Below are positions 39,950-50,377 of a DNA stretch of 64,000 nt, one piece after another; the stretch's first letter is position 1, and each line of letters begins with the position of its first letter. The stretch comes from Pseudomonas putida (GTDB lineage Bacteria > Pseudomonadota > Gammaproteobacteria > Pseudomonadales > Pseudomonadaceae). The notes below the pieces were generated by a model. The model did no database searches. It was not told the origin of the DNA and saw only the letters and a list, made by a program, of their open reading frames with translations. The DNA lies in assembly GCF_009883635.2 (NCBI RefSeq), contig NZ_CP026115.2, positions 1,984,001 to 2,048,000 of the forward strand. Reading direction: 5' to 3'. Position numbers and translations under genes: made by a program.

Positions 39950-41127
39950 CAGCGGCTCTCCCTAGTGCGCAGTGGCTGCTGTTGCTGTTGCAAGTCCTGC
40001 GCGGCACGCGCGGCCGCATCGTTGACCGACGGGCTGACGCTGGTGCTTGGCGCGGACGCGTTGCGGCTGCCTTCGACCATCTTGTCCAGCGGCAGGTAGA
40101 GCAGGTTGTTCTGCCCGTCCTTGGCCGTGACCAGAACCTTGCTGGTATTGCTGTAGACCTCTTGCATGGTCTCCAGGTACAGGCGCTGACGGGTCACGTC
40201 AGGGGCCTTGCGGTACTCGGCGACCAGCTTGGTGAAGCGATCAGCCTCACCCTTGGCGCGGGCGATGACTTCGTCGCGGTAACCGTTGGCGTCCTCGATG
40301 ATGCGCTGGGCCTGACCGCGGGCTTCCGGCACCACGCCATTGGCGTAGGACTCGGCCTGGTTGCGGGCACGCTGCTCGTCTTCGCGGGCGCGAATCACGT
40401 CGTCGAAGGCTTCCTGCACTTCACGCGGGGCTGCCGCGCTCTGTACGTTGACCTGGGTGACGGTGATACCGGTGCGGTAGTTGTCGAGGAAGCGCTGCAG
40501 GCGCTCGCGGATATCCACGGCCATCTGCTCACGGCCCTCGGTCAACACCTGGTCCATCGAGGTGGAACCCACCACGTGGCGCAGGGCGCTGTCGGTCGCA
40601 TGCTGCAGGCTGACCTCAGGCTGGTCGACGTTAAGCACGAAGTCCTGCAGGTTGCTGATCTTGTACTGGACGGTCAGCGGCACCTCGACGATGTTCTCGT
40701 CTTCGGTGAGCATCTGCCCCTGCTTGGTGTAGGCACGCTCGCGCGTGACGTTTTCCATGTACTTGCGATCGATTGGCGGGAAGTAGATGTTCAGGCCGGG
40801 ACCGACCGTCTCATAGTACTTGCCGAAGCGCAGCACCACGGCCTGCTCCTGTTCGTCGACCACGTACACGGCGCTGTACAGCCAGATTGCAGCAAGCACC
40901 GCCAGGCCAATGCCCAGCAGACCATAGCCGCCACCCTTGCCGACATTGCGGTCACCGCCGCCACGTTTCTTGCCACTGCCGAACATGCCGTTCAGGCTGT
41001 CCTGCAGCTTGCGGAAGGCCTCGTCCAGATCCGGCGGACCCTTCTTGTCGCCACCACCGCCGCCACCGCGACGGCCGCCCCAGGGATCCTGATTGTTCGA
41101 GTTGCCACCCGGCTCGTTCCAAGCCAT
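39949..41127 (-). CDS. hflK: FtsH modulator HflK
   Basis: A 392-residue partner of HflC. A Gly-rich cytoplasmic N-terminus (GGRRGGGGGGDKKGPPDLDE) precedes one membrane segment (LLGIGLAVLAAIWLYSAVYVV), the SPFH domain (DEQEQAVVLRFGKYYETVGPGLN) and a Gln-rich tail. The start MAWNEPGG has GGAG 7 bases upstream and matches the family N-terminus; further upstream frame is non-coding. Confidence 0.96.
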   Translation of the reverse strand: MAWNEPGGNSNNQDPWGGRRGGGGGGDKKGPPDLDEAFRKLQDSLNGMFGSGKKRGGGDRNVGKGGGYGLLGIGLAVLAAIWLYSAVYVVDEQEQAVVLRFGKYYETVGPGLNIYFPPIDRKYMENVTRERAYTKQGQMLTEDENIVEVPLTVQYKISNLQDFVLNVDQPEVSLQHATDSALRHVVGSTSMDQVLTEGREQMAVDIRERLQRFLDNYRTGITVTQVNVQSAAAPREVQEAFDDVIRAREDEQRARNQAESYANGVVPEARGQAQRIIEDANGYRDEVIARAKGEADRFTKLVAEYRKAPDVTRQRLYLETMQEVYSNTSKVLVTAKDGQNNLLYLPLDKMVEGSRNASAPSTSVSPSVNDAAARAAQDLQQQQQPLRTRESR

Positions 41128-41223
41128 AGCGCTCTCCATCTGATAAAGCAAAGACGCGCCCACGGCGCGCCGTCCAATGCTACAGAATGCCTGCCACTGC
41201 TGCCCGGCGACCTCACCGGGCAT

Positions 41224-42525
41224 TTATTGCAAAGTGTGTTGCTCGACAAACACTTGCGGCTCCATGCCTTCACGACTGACCAGGCGATTCAACTCGACCC
41301 TGGGCAGCCGAACACTCAGCAGGCTGCGCCCTTCTTCGTCATGCTCTTCACTTCGCACGGCACCCAGGGCAAAGAATTGCGCGCGCAAGCGGGCAAAACG
41401 CTGCTCCAGGCAAAGGGTACCGACAAACAGATCATCCCCCAGCAACTCGGCAATCGCCTGGCCGACCAGCTCCAGGCCACGTCCATCTCGTGCCGACACC
41501 CAGACCCGCTGCGGCTTGCCATCGGCATCGCGCTGGATCTGCGGCTCGACATCTTCGAGCAGGTCGAGTTTGTTATAGACCTCGAGGATCGGCAAGCCTT
41601 CGGCACCGATCTCTCCCAACACGGCCAGCACTTGCTCGATCTGCTCCATGCGCTCTGGCTCATGGGCGTCGATCACATGCAGCAGCAGGTCCGAGTTGCT
41701 CGACTCTTCGAGCGTAGCCCGAAATGCCTCGACCAGCTTGTGCGGCAGGTGGCGAATGAAGCCCACGGTGTCCGCCAGCACGATCGGCCCCAGGTCGGCC
41801 AGTTCGAGCCGGCGCAAGGTCGGGTCGAGCGTGGCGAACAGCTGATCGGCCGCGTACACCTCGGATTCGGTCAGGGCATTAAACAGTGTGGACTTGCCGG
41901 CGTTGGTGTAGCCAACCAAAGAAACCGAAGGGATATCCGCGCGCTTGCGGCCACGACGGGCCTGCTCGCGCTGGCTGCGCACCTTCTCCAGGCGCCCCTT
42001 GATCTGGCGGATGCGTACCCGCAGCAGACGGCGGTCGGTTTCCAGCTGGGTTTCACCCGGGCCACGCAGGCCGATACCACCCTTCTGCCGCTCAAGGTGG
42101 GTCCAACCGCGCACCAGCCGCGTGCTCATGTGGTCGAGCTGGGCCAGTTCGACCTGCAGCTTGCCTTCATGGGTACGCGCCCGCTGGGCGAAGATGTCGA
42201 GAATCAGCCCGGTACGGTCAAGCACGCGACACTCGAAGACGCGCTCGAGGTTGCGTTCCTGACTGGGCGTGAGGGTGTGATTGAAAATCACCAGGTCTAC
42301 CTGTTCGGCTTTGACCAGGTCGCGCAATTCCTCGACCTTGCCGCTGCCAATCAGGTATTTGGCCGTAGGCTGATGCCTGGCTACCGTGGCCAACGAGACG
42401 ATGTCGGCTCCGGCCGACAGTGCCAGTTCCTGAAACTCCTGCGGGTCTTCGCGCGCCTCAGGGTTCTGACCTTCCAAGTGAACGAGCAACGCCCGCTCAC
42501 CACCACCGTGGCGCTCAAAGAACAA
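41224..42525 (-). CDS. hflX: GTPase HflX
   Basis: A 433-residue ribosome-splitting GTPase. The N-terminal nucleotide-binding domain and coiled linker (IKGRLEKVRSQREQARRGRKR) precede the G domain: G1 GYTNAGKST, G3 DTVGF, G4 NKLD. The start is TTG with AGGAG 6 bases upstream, giving MFFERHGGGERALLVHLEG, which fits the Pseudomonas N-terminus. It lies 12 bases after hfq. Confidence 0.95.
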   Translation of the reverse strand: MFFERHGGGERALLVHLEGQNPEAREDPQEFQELALSAGADIVSLATVARHQPTAKYLIGSGKVEELRDLVKAEQVDLVIFNHTLTPSQERNLERVFECRVLDRTGLILDIFAQRARTHEGKLQVELAQLDHMSTRLVRGWTHLERQKGGIGLRGPGETQLETDRRLLRVRIRQIKGRLEKVRSQREQARRGRKRADIPSVSLVGYTNAGKSTLFNALTESEVYAADQLFATLDPTLRRLELADLGPIVLADTVGFIRHLPHKLVEAFRATLEESSNSDLLLHVIDAHEPERMEQIEQVLAVLGEIGAEGLPILEVYNKLDLLEDVEPQIQRDADGKPQRVWVSARDGRGLELVGQAIAELLGDDLFVGTLCLEQRFARLRAQFFALGAVRSEEHDEEGRSLLSVRLPRVELNRLVSREGMEPQVFVEQHTLQ

Positions 42526-42537
42526 TGCAGGCTCCTA

Positions 42538-42798
42538 TCAGGCGTTGCCTGGCTCGCTGTCGCCGTGCTCGCCGTCGGTCGGGCTTGGCAGGCGGACCGG
42601 ACGGGCCGGAACTACGGTCGAAATGGCGTGCTTGTAGACCATCTGGCTGACGGTGTTCTTCAGCAGTACCACGAACTGGTCGAAGGATTCGATCGAGCCC
42701 TGCAGCTTGATCCCGTTGACCAGATAGATCGATACCGGGACCTTTTCCTTTCTCAGTTGATTCAAGTAAGGGTCTTGTAGCGAATGCCCTTTTGACAT
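42538..42798 (-). CDS. hfq: RNA chaperone Hfq
   Basis: An 86-residue Sm-like hexameric protein that pairs small RNAs with messages and, in Pseudomonas, works with Crc in catabolite repression. Sm1 and Sm2 motifs are intact: [35 protein letters not shown] and [10 protein letters not shown]. Length equals that of known Pseudomonas Hfq. ATG at 42798 with AGGAG upstream; a GTG three codons earlier is rejected. Confidence 0.99.
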   Translation of the reverse strand: MSKGHSLQDPYLNQLRKEKVPVSIYLVNGIKLQGSIESFDQFVVLLKNTVSQMVYKHAISTVVPARPVRLPSPTDGEHGDSEPGNA

Positions 42799-42893
42799 AT
42801 GCCGCACTCCTGTAAGGATAAATAAATAGAAAATCAGAAAAATTGATAAGTCAGGCCGCCCCTTCGCAAGAATAGACGGCTATCAGCAGGGAC

Positions 42894-43865
42894 TCAGCTC
42901 AATATGGAGACGGCCCCAAGGTATTTCAAGGTGCGGGACAGATTGTCGCAGGCCAGGCTGTCAAGCCAATGCACGTCAGGCCAGCCACGCAACCAGGTGA
43001 ACTGCCGCTTGGCCAGCTGTCGAGTGGCAATGATACCGCGTTCGCGCATCTCATTCTCAGTCAGCTTGCCGTCGAGGTAGTCCCAGACCTGTCGATAGCC
43101 CACTGCCCGTATAGACGGCAGTCCGGCGTGCAAGTCACTTCTGGCTCGCAGCGATCGGACCTCGTCGACGAAGCCCTGTTCCAGCATCTGTGAAAATCGT
43201 AACGCAATTCGCTTATGCAGAATGTGACGATCCGCAGGCGCAATCGCCAAACTCGCGACAGTATAGGGCAAATGCCCGCTAGCGCCTGCGTCTGCGCCGC
43301 TACTTTCCGCGAATTGACGCTGGCGATGAGCTGTCATGCTCTCGCCGCTCACCCGGTAAACTTCCAGCGCGCGGATCAGCCGCTGTGGGTCGTTGGGGTG
43401 AATACGCGCCGCCGACTCCGGGTCGACTTCTGCGAGTTGCCGGTGCAACTCAGCCAGGCCCAGCGCCTCGGCCTGGGCCTCGAGCTCTGCGCGCACGGCG
43501 GCATCGGCCGCCGGCATGTCTGCCAGGCCTTCGATCAGCGCCTTGTAATAAAGCATGGTGCCGCCGACCAGCAGCGGAATCTTGCCGCGCGCGGTGATAT
43601 CGGCCATCGCTTCCAGGGCGTCGGCACGAAATTGCGCGGCCGAGTAGCTTTCAGCCGGGTCGCGGATATCGATGAGCCGGTGCGGGTAGGCCGCCAGAAT
43701 CTCTTTGGAAGGCTTGGCCGAACCAATGTCCAGGCCACGATAGACCAGCGCCGAGTCGACACTGATCAGCTCGCAGGGCAGGACCTTGGTCAGTTCGATG
43801 GCGAGGTCGGTCTTGCCGGCCGCCGTCGGGCCCATGAGGAAAATTGCAGGGGGTTTGCCGCTCAT
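42894..43865 (-). CDS. miaA: tRNA dimethylallyltransferase
   Basis: A 323-residue enzyme that adds the dimethylallyl group to A37 of UNN-reading tRNAs. P-loop [11 protein letters not shown] is at the N-terminus; [16 protein letters not shown], the DxR region [16 protein letters not shown] and [15 protein letters not shown] follow; [14 protein letters not shown] and the [13 protein letters not shown] stretch close it. It starts one base after the mutL stop and is followed 95 bases later by hfq. Confidence 0.97.
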   Translation of the reverse strand: MSGKPPAIFLMGPTAAGKTDLAIELTKVLPCELISVDSALVYRGLDIGSAKPSKEILAAYPHRLIDIRDPAESYSAAQFRADALEAMADITARGKIPLLVGGTMLYYKALIEGLADMPAADAAVRAELEAQAEALGLAELHRQLAEVDPESAARIHPNDPQRLIRALEVYRVSGESMTAHRQRQFAESSGADAGASGHLPYTVASLAIAPADRHILHKRIALRFSQMLEQGFVDEVRSLRARSDLHAGLPSIRAVGYRQVWDYLDGKLTENEMRERGIIATRQLAKRQFTWLRGWPDVHWLDSLACDNLSRTLKYLGAVSILS

Positions 43866-43866
43866 G

Positions 43867-45759
43867 TCATCGACCGCGCAGGAATAGTTTGTCCAGGTCG
43901 TCCAGGCCCATCTGGGTCCAGGTCGGACGGCCGTGGTTGCACTGGCCGCTGCGCTCGGTGTTTTCCATGTCGCGCAGCAGGGCGTTCATCTCGGGGATGG
44001 CCAGCCGTCGGTTGGCGCGCACGGCGCCGTGGCAGGCCATGGTGCCGAGCAGTTCGTTGAGGTGCGCCTGGATGCGGTCGCTGGTGCCGTATTCCATCAG
44101 GTCGGCGAGCACATCCTGAACCAGGCGATTGGCCTCGGCCTGCTTGAGCAGCGCCGGGATCTGGCGGACCGCCAGTGTCTCGGGGCCCAGGCGCTGCAGC
44201 TCGAAGCCCAGGCGCTGGAACCACTGGCCATGCTCTTCGGCACAATCGGCCTCGCGCTGGCTTAGCGCCAGGGTTTCCGGCACCAGCAGCGGCTGGCCGC
44301 TGAGGCCTTCGCTGGCCATGGCTACCTTGAGGCGCTCGTACATGATGCGCTCGTGGGCCGCGTGCATGTCCACAAGCACCAGGCCAACGGCATTCTCGGC
44401 GAGGATGTAGATGCCCTTGAGCTGGGCCAGGGCATAACCCAGCGGCGGGATGTCACCCTGGCTTTCCGGCAGTGCCGAAGCGGCTGGTGCGCCCTCGCTG
44501 TTCAGTGGCTTGTAGAACTCGCGATAGACCGCCTGGGACTCGGCAGCCGGCAACGGCTGCGAAGGGCGCGGCGTGTACTGATACTGGTAACCGGCGCCAC
44601 TGCCGCCATTGGAAATGGAATGCTGTGGCTGTTCGAGCACTGGCGAGGCCAGGCGCATTTCACCCTGAGGGCCGAACTCACCGACCTGCTGCCCGGTCGG
44701 GCGAAGCACTTCAGGCACGGCGGCAGGCGCAGCCAGTTGATCCTCCGGGCGCACGTCAGCCAGGGCACGGTGTAGCGTGCCATAGAGGAAGTCATGCACC
44801 GAGCGGCCTTCGCGGAAGCGCACTTCGTGCTTGGTCGGGTGCACGTTGACGTCGACGCCATTCGGCTCGAGTTCGAGGAACAGCACGAAGGTCGGGTGCC
44901 GGCCGTTGAACAGCACGTCGCGATAGGCCTGGCGCACGGCATGGGCGACGAGCTTGTCGCGCACCGCACGGCCGTTGACGAAGAAGTACTGCAAATCGGC
45001 CTGGCTGCGCGAGAACGTCGGCAGGCCGACCCAGCCCCACAGCCTCAGGCCATTGCGCTCGACGTCGATCGGCAGCGCCTGCTCCATGAAGCCTGGGCCG
45101 CAGATGGCGCCAACCCGTCGGGCACGGGCAGTTTCGTCATGTGCCTCATGCAGGCTGAGGATGCTCTTGCCGTTGTGGCGCAGGTGAAAGCCGACATCGA
45201 AGCGGGCCAGGGCCAGACGGCGAATGACTTCCTGCAGGTGATCGAATTCGGTCTTTTCGGCCTTGAGGAACTTGCGCCGGGCCGGGGTATTGAAGAACAG
45301 GTCGCGTACTTCCACCGAAGTGCCGACCGGATGCGCAGCGGGCTGCACGCGCGGGGTCATGTCACGGCCTTCGGTCTCGACCTGCCAAGCTTCGCCAGCA
45401 CTGGCGGTACGCGAAGTCAGAGTCAGGCGCGCCACCGAGCTGATCGACGCCAGCGCCTCACCCCGGAAGCCCAGGCTCAGTACGCCCTCAAGGTCTTCCA
45501 GCTCGCGAATCTTGCTGGTGGCGTGACGGGCCAGGGCCAGCGGCAGGTCGTCGGCGGAAATGCCGCTGCCATCGTCACGCACCCGCAGCAGCTTCACACC
45601 GCCCTGCTCGACTTCCACATCAATGCGCCGGGCACCGGAGTCCAGGCTGTTTTCCAACAGCTCCTTGGCTACCGAAGCCGGGCGCTCGACCACCTCACCC
45701 GCGGCAATCTGGTTGGCCAGCCGCGGGCTGAGCAGCTGGATGCGCGAACCACCACTCAT
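43867..45759 (-). CDS. mutL: DNA mismatch repair protein MutL
   Basis: A 630-residue GHKL ATPase. N-terminal motifs are [14 protein letters not shown] and the [14 protein letters not shown] region. A variable linker (about 340-430) precedes a C-terminal dimerisation domain. The sequence [12 protein letters not shown] near residue 460 fits the MutL endonuclease motif DQHAX2EX4E, so this MutL may nick DNA itself, as expected for a genome without MutH. The ATG overlap with amiB (4 bases) shows tight coupling. Confidence 0.97.
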   Translation of the reverse strand: MSGGSRIQLLSPRLANQIAAGEVVERPASVAKELLENSLDSGARRIDVEVEQGGVKLLRVRDDGSGISADDLPLALARHATSKIRELEDLEGVLSLGFRGEALASISSVARLTLTSRTASAGEAWQVETEGRDMTPRVQPAAHPVGTSVEVRDLFFNTPARRKFLKAEKTEFDHLQEVIRRLALARFDVGFHLRHNGKSILSLHEAHDETARARRVGAICGPGFMEQALPIDVERNGLRLWGWVGLPTFSRSQADLQYFFVNGRAVRDKLVAHAVRQAYRDVLFNGRHPTFVLFLELEPNGVDVNVHPTKHEVRFREGRSVHDFLYGTLHRALADVRPEDQLAAPAAVPEVLRPTGQQVGEFGPQGEMRLASPVLEQPQHSISNGGSGAGYQYQYTPRPSQPLPAAESQAVYREFYKPLNSEGAPAASALPESQGDIPPLGYALAQLKGIYILAENAVGLVLVDMHAAHERIMYERLKVAMASEGLSGQPLLVPETLALSQREADCAEEHGQWFQRLGFELQRLGPETLAVRQIPALLKQAEANRLVQDVLADLMEYGTSDRIQAHLNELLGTMACHGAVRANRRLAIPEMNALLRDMENTERSGQCNHGRPTWTQMGLDDLDKLFLRGR

Positions 45760-47186
45760 TGCGAGGCCAGCGTGGTAGCGGGGATATCGAGGTGCTGGCC
45801 GACCTTCAGCTCATCGGTCTTGAGGCTGTTGGTGCTGCGCAGGCTGCTCACGCTGACCTGATAGCGCACGGCGAGCATCGCCAGGGTTTCGCCCGGCCGC
45901 ACGGTGTGCTCACGCGGCCCCTGGGCAATCTTGCCGCTGTCACGCAGCCAGGCAATGTAGGTGCCAGGCGGCGGGTTCTGCTGGAAGTACTGGCGCACGC
46001 CGGTATGAATCGAGCGCGCCAACGCCTGCTGATGACTGGCGGTGGCCAGCTTGGCCGCCTCGTTGTTGTTCGAGATGAACCCGGTTTCAACGAGGATCGA
46101 CGGGATATCTGGCGACTTCAGTACCATGAAGCCTGCCTGTTCCACCCGCTGCTTGTGCAGCGAGGTGACGCGCCCCATGTTGCCCAGCACTTTTTGCCCG
46201 ACGTTCAGGCTGGAACTCAGCGTGGCGGTCATCGACAGGTCGAGCAGCACGCCCGCGAGCATGCGGTCCTTGTCATCGAGGCTGACGTTGCCGGCACCGC
46301 CGATCAGGTCGGAACGGTTTTCCGTGTCGGCCAGCCAGCGCGCGGTCTCGGAAGTGGCGCCACGGTCGGACAGGGCGAACACCGAGGCGCCAAAGGCGGC
46401 GCGCGACGGTGCGGCGTCGGCGTGGATCGAGATGAACAGGTCGGCACCCTTCTTGCGGGCAATCTCGGTGCGTTTGCGCAACGGGATGAAGTAATCACCG
46501 GTACGGGTCAGCTCGGCGCGGTAACCCTTCTCGGTGTTGATCTGGCGCTGCAACTCCTTGGCGATCTGCAGCACGATGTCTTTCTCGTGCTGGCCGCGCG
46601 AGCCGGATGCGCCCGGGTCTTCACCGCCATGACCGGCATCGATGGCAACCACGATGTCGCGCTTGCCACTCGGCACTGGCGGCAGTTTGATTGCCGGTTG
46701 AGCCGGGGTCACCGGTACCGCTGGCGTGGTTGCCGGTGTCTGCACCGGGGTTGGCGGCGGGGTCGGCGCCGTGGCGGCTATGGCGTCGGCTTCCTGGTCG
46801 TACAGGTCGACCACCAGGCGGTTGCCGTACTGGGCATTGGGCGCCAGGGTGAAGCTCTTGGGCGTGACCGACTTCTTCAGGTCGACCACCACACGCAGAT
46901 CGGTGGGCGTACGTTGGGCCGAGCGCACGCTGCTGATCGGCGTATTCGCGGTCGACACGTTCAGCGGCGCGGCCAAGGTCGCGCCATTGATGTCGATCAC
47001 CAGGCGATCGGGTGCACTGAGGGTGAAGACGCTATGCTGCACGGGGCCGGACAGATCGAAGACCAACCGCGTGTTGTCCGGCGCGCGCCACAGGCGCACG
47101 CTCTTGACTTGAGTGACGGCCAGAGCGTCAACGGTCACCGCTGTCAGCAGCAATCCAACGACAGCGACCAGTGCGCGTATGCGCAT
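45756..47186 (-). CDS. amiB: N-acetylmuramoyl-L-alanine amidase AmiB/AmiC-type
   Basis: A 476-residue periplasmic peptidoglycan amidase for daughter-cell separation. Order: signal peptide ([21 protein letters not shown]), an AMIN domain ([21 protein letters not shown]), a Pro/Thr linker, Amidase_3 with zinc ligands in [15 protein letters not shown] and [14 protein letters not shown], and a C-terminal LysM ([17 protein letters not shown]). It sits between tsaE and mutL as in other gammaproteobacteria. Confidence 0.95.
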   Translation of the reverse strand: MRIRALVAVVGLLLTAVTVDALAVTQVKSVRLWRAPDNTRLVFDLSGPVQHSVFTLSAPDRLVIDINGATLAAPLNVSTANTPISSVRSAQRTPTDLRVVVDLKKSVTPKSFTLAPNAQYGNRLVVDLYDQEADAIAATAPTPPPTPVQTPATTPAVPVTPAQPAIKLPPVPSGKRDIVVAIDAGHGGEDPGASGSRGQHEKDIVLQIAKELQRQINTEKGYRAELTRTGDYFIPLRKRTEIARKKGADLFISIHADAAPSRAAFGASVFALSDRGATSETARWLADTENRSDLIGGAGNVSLDDKDRMLAGVLLDLSMTATLSSSLNVGQKVLGNMGRVTSLHKQRVEQAGFMVLKSPDIPSILVETGFISNNNEAAKLATASHQQALARSIHTGVRQYFQQNPPPGTYIAWLRDSGKIAQGPREHTVRPGETLAMLAVRYQVSVSSLRSTNSLKTDELKVGQHLDIPATTLASQ

Positions 47187-47197
47187 ACCTACCCCAC

Positions 47198-47671
47198 TTA
47201 CTGTTTATAGTGTTCGGCCAGTGCAGTGCACCAGGCCTCGCCGCGAGCCCCCTGCGGCGTAAGGTCAAGCGAGCGGCCGCCCGCTTGAGGGCTTATGGTA
47301 ATGGTCAGGTCGGGCTTTGGCAAAACGCCCGCACCCTTTTGTGGCCATTCGAACAGGCACAGCGGATCGCCCTCGAAATAGTCACGAATGCCCATGAACT
47401 CCAGCTCTTCCGGGTCGACCAGGCGATACAGGTCGAAATGGAAGGCGCGTACTTCACCGATTTCGTAGGGTTCTACCACGGTGAAAGTCGGACTTTTCAC
47501 TGCACCAGTATGGCCCAGCCCACGGATCAGGCCACGCGAGAGCGTGGTCTTGCCCGCCCCCAGGTCGCCTTCCAGGAAAATAACGCCACGACCGCCGGTC
47601 ACCTCGGCCATTTTTGCGCCGAAATCGACCGTGGCCGCTTCATCGGCCAGAAACAGGGTTAAGCCAGACAC
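47198..47671 (-). CDS. tsaE: tRNA t6A synthesis ATPase TsaE
   Basis: A 157-residue ATPase that, with TsaB, TsaC and TsaD, makes t6A37 in ANN-reading tRNAs. Walker A is GDLGAGKTTLSRGLIRGLG, followed by VKSPTFTVVEPYE and the conserved HFDLYRL. Start is GTG at 47671 with GGAG 8 bases upstream; it lies inside the 3' end of nnrD (13-base overlap). Confidence 0.95.
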   Translation of the reverse strand: MSGLTLFLADEAATVDFGAKMAEVTGGRGVIFLEGDLGAGKTTLSRGLIRGLGHTGAVKSPTFTVVEPYEIGEVRAFHFDLYRLVDPEELEFMGIRDYFEGDPLCLFEWPQKGAGVLPKPDLTITISPQAGGRSLDLTPQGARGEAWCTALAEHYKQ

Positions 47672-48519
47672 GCAGAATGCTCCTCCAACAATTCACGAAT
47701 GACCGGCGCCAGATCACTGGCTGCCAGGCCTCTACCTTTGACGCCCAGGCGCTCTCCTGCACAGGCGTGCAGCCATACCCCCAGGCCAGCCGCGCTCCAG
47801 GCATCCAGCCCCTGGGCCAGCAACGCCGCCAGCACGCCGGTCAGCACGTCGCCCAGCCCTGCGCCGGCCATTGCCGGATGCCCTCGATTGCACAGCGCCA
47901 GCTGGCCGGCGGGGTCTGCCACCAGGGTGCCGGCCCCCTTGAGCACGCAGACACTGGCATAGCGGCGTGCCAACTTGCGCGCCGCCCCGGGGCGATCGGC
48001 CTGCACAGCCTCGGTGGATATGCCCAGCAGCCGCGCCGCCTCCCCCGGGTGCGGGGTGAGGATGCTGCCACTGGGTAGCGCCAGTGGCGTGCGAGCCAGC
48101 AGGTTCAGGGCGTCGGCATCCCACACCTGCGGCCGCTCGGCGTTGGCCACCGCTGACAGCAGGCTACGGCCCCAGGCAGCCTGACCCAGCCCGGGCCCCA
48201 CCACCAGCACCGAGGCACGCTCCAGCACTGCAACCAACTGATTGGCCGACTCGACCCCCAGGCACATGGTTTCTGGCATGCGCGCCAGCCCGGCCATGAC
48301 ATGCTCCGGGCGCGTCGCCACGCTGACCAGTCCGGCACCGCAGCGCAGCGCAGCCTCGGCACTGAGCAGCACGGCGCCGCCGGTGCCCAAGTCGCCACCG
48401 ACGACCAGCACATGGCCGAAGTCGCCTTTATGGGCATGCGCATGACGCGCCGGCAGGCGTGCGACAGTCACGCTGCTGAGCAGTTGCGGGGCATTACTGG
48501 AGTGTTTGGTCTGCGGCAT
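47659..48519 (-). CDS. nnrD: ADP/ATP-dependent NAD(P)H-hydrate dehydratase
   Basis: A 286-residue ribokinase-like enzyme that repairs hydrated NAD(P)H. HKGDFGHVLVVGGD is the N-terminal nucleotide motif, ILTPHPGEAARLLG and the catalytic GHPAMAGAGLGDVLTGVLAALLAQG follow. In E. coli this is the C-terminal half of a bifunctional protein; the NnrE epimerase half is missing here. Start at 48519 was chosen because the longer frame runs across the divergent queG gene; its 64-base intergenic gap is shared with queG. Confidence 0.9.
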   Translation of the reverse strand: MPQTKHSSNAPQLLSSVTVARLPARHAHAHKGDFGHVLVVGGDLGTGGAVLLSAEAALRCGAGLVSVATRPEHVMAGLARMPETMCLGVESANQLVAVLERASVLVVGPGLGQAAWGRSLLSAVANAERPQVWDADALNLLARTPLALPSGSILTPHPGEAARLLGISTEAVQADRPGAARKLARRYASVCVLKGAGTLVADPAGQLALCNRGHPAMAGAGLGDVLTGVLAALLAQGLDAWSAAGLGVWLHACAGERLGVKGRGLAASDLAPVIRELLEEHSACLA

Positions 48520-48583
48520 GGGGTCAAAGGCTCCAATGTCTGGCAGAATTATACGCACCTGAGCCCGTATTGCCTGCCCATCC

Positions 48584-49648
48584 ATGTCCGCCTGTACGCC
48601 TGACCTCGCCCAACTGGCCCAATCCATCAAGATCTGGGGCCAAGAACTCGGTTTTGCCCACGTCGGCATCGCCGGTGTCGACCTTGGCGAACACGAACAC
48701 CACCTGCAACGCTGGCTCGAGGCCGGCTACCAGGGCGAAATGGAGTACCTCGGCGCCCATGGCAGCAAGCGCGCCCACCCCGACCAGCTGATTCCCGGCA
48801 CGGTACGCGTGGTGTCGCTGCGCATGGACTACCTGCCCGGCGACACGCAGATGGCGCAACGTCTGGCCCAGCCGGAAAAGGCCTACGTGTCGCGCTACGC
48901 CCTGGGCCGCGACTACCACAAGCTGGTGCGCAAGCGCGTGCAGTTCCTGGCGGACCGCATCCAGGAAGCGATCGGCCCGTTCGGCTACCGCGCCTTCGTC
49001 GACAGCGCCCCGGTGCTGGAGAAGGCCCTTGCCGAGCAAGCCGGGCTGGGCTGGATTGGCAAGAATACCCTGCTGCTCAACCGCAAGGCCGGCAGCTACT
49101 TCTTCCTTGCCGAACTGTTCGTCGACCTGCCGCTGCCGGTGGACGAGGCGCATACCAGTGAACACTGCGGGCGCTGCCAGGCGTGCCTGGACATCTGCCC
49201 GACCCAGGCGTTCGTCGGGCCATACGTACTGGATGCGCGGCGCTGCATCTCCTACCTGACCATCGAGTTGCGCGGGCCCATTCCGGTCGAACTGCGCTCA
49301 ATGATGGGCAATCGTGTGTTTGGCTGTGATGACTGCCAGATCGTCTGCCCCTGGAACCGCTTTGCCAATCACAGCAAGGAACAGGACTTCCAGCCACGGC
49401 ATGGGCTGGAAAATGCCGAACTGGCTGAAATGTTCCTGTGGGACGAGCGCACCTTCCTGCGCAAGACCGAAGGCGGGCCGCTACGGCGGGCGGGGTATGA
49501 GCGATTCTTGCGCAACCTGGCGGTGGGGCTGGGTAATGCGCCTTCGACGATTCCGGTGATAGAGGCGTTGAAGGCTCGGCGGGAGGATGAGTCGGAACTG
49601 GTGCGCGAGCATGTCGAATGGGCGCTGGCCCGGCACGGCGTTGATTAG
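48584..49648 (+). CDS. queG: Epoxyqueuosine reductase
   Basis: A 354-residue cobalamin- and Fe-S-dependent enzyme reducing epoxyqueuosine to queuosine in tRNA. The N-terminal part has GFAHVGIAGVDL and the cobalamin-binding segment; two [4Fe-4S] motifs are CGRCQACLDICP and CDDCQIVCPW, and a C-terminal HEAT-like repeat (VGLGNAPSTIPVIEALKAR) binds tRNA. Divergent from nnrD. Confidence 0.96.
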   Translation: MSACTPDLAQLAQSIKIWGQELGFAHVGIAGVDLGEHEHHLQRWLEAGYQGEMEYLGAHGSKRAHPDQLIPGTVRVVSLRMDYLPGDTQMAQRLAQPEKAYVSRYALGRDYHKLVRKRVQFLADRIQEAIGPFGYRAFVDSAPVLEKALAEQAGLGWIGKNTLLLNRKAGSYFFLAELFVDLPLPVDEAHTSEHCGRCQACLDICPTQAFVGPYVLDARRCISYLTIELRGPIPVELRSMMGNRVFGCDDCQIVCPWNRFANHSKEQDFQPRHGLENAELAEMFLWDERTFLRKTEGGPLRRAGYERFLRNLAVGLGNAPSTIPVIEALKARREDESELVREHVEWALARHGVD

Positions 49649-49650
49649 TC

Positions 49651-49669
49651 GGGGCCACTGCGCAGCCCC
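49651..49669. terminator. Small hairpin between convergent queG and channel gene
   Basis: GGGGC...GCCCC inverted repeat (ggggccactgcgcagcccc) immediately after the queG stop and just before the stop of the minus-strand gene. Same style as the hairpins at 2949 and 52693. No T tract. Confidence 0.45.
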
Positions 49670-49674
49670 AGACC

Positions 49675-50286
49675 TCACTGCTGGTCGTTGTAGTGAAACT
49701 TGGGCATTTCCCAATGGAAACGGATCGCCAGCAAACGCACCAGGAAGCCACCGAACAAGGTCAGCAGCATCGCTTGCTCCGCCGGTAGCTTGAAGTACAC
49801 GCAGCCCAGATAGAACCAGGCCGCCGCAAACGACACACTGGCATACAGCTCGCGACGGAACACCAGCGGAATGTCGTTGCAGAAGATATCCCGCAGGATC
49901 CCACCAAACACCCCGGTGATCACCCCGCTGATCGACGCCACCAGCATGCCCTGCCCCATCTCCAGCGCGGTCATGCAGCCAATCAGGGTAAAGGCCACCA
50001 GGCCCAAGGCATCCAGCACCAGGAACAGCGAACGCAAACGGCGCATCATCGGCGCGATGAAAATCGTCAGGAGCGCGGCGCAGCTGGTCAACACCAGGTA
50101 TTCCGGGTGCTTCACCCATGTCAGCGGGTAATGCCCAAGCAGCACGTCGCGCACCGAGCCACCACCCAGGGCAGTCACGCAGGCGATCAACACCACGCCA
50201 AACCAGTCCATGCCGCGGCGGCCGGCGGACAGGGCACCGGTCATGGCTTCGGCGGTGATGGCGATCAGGTAGAGCATCAACAACAT
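49675..50286 (-). CDS. TRIC-type (UPF0126) membrane channel protein
   Basis: A 203-residue protein with about seven helices arranged as two repeats, each with the glycine motif of the trimeric intracellular cation channel family: ACVTALGGGSVRDVLLG and SGVITGVFGGILRDIFCND. Bacterial members conduct monovalent cations in vitro; physiological role is unknown. The ATG at 50286 gives the normal family length; the frame upstream of it overlaps orn. Confidence 0.88.
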   Translation of the reverse strand: MLLMLYLIAITAEAMTGALSAGRRGMDWFGVVLIACVTALGGGSVRDVLLGHYPLTWVKHPEYLVLTSCAALLTIFIAPMMRRLRSLFLVLDALGLVAFTLIGCMTALEMGQGMLVASISGVITGVFGGILRDIFCNDIPLVFRRELYASVSFAAAWFYLGCVYFKLPAEQAMLLTLFGGFLVRLLAIRFHWEMPKFHYNDQQ

Positions 50287-50377
50287 GGCGCAGGTCCGTG
50301 CGGGAAAGGCGCGCAGTCTAACCAGTTGCCTGTGGCACCAAAAGAGGGCGCGGGCACAATATCTGCGCCCTTTCGGC

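Noticed and set aside
39757..42780. 1007-codon plus-strand frame over hflC/hflK/hflX/hfq
   Set aside because: Antisense to four recognised genes; no protein features.
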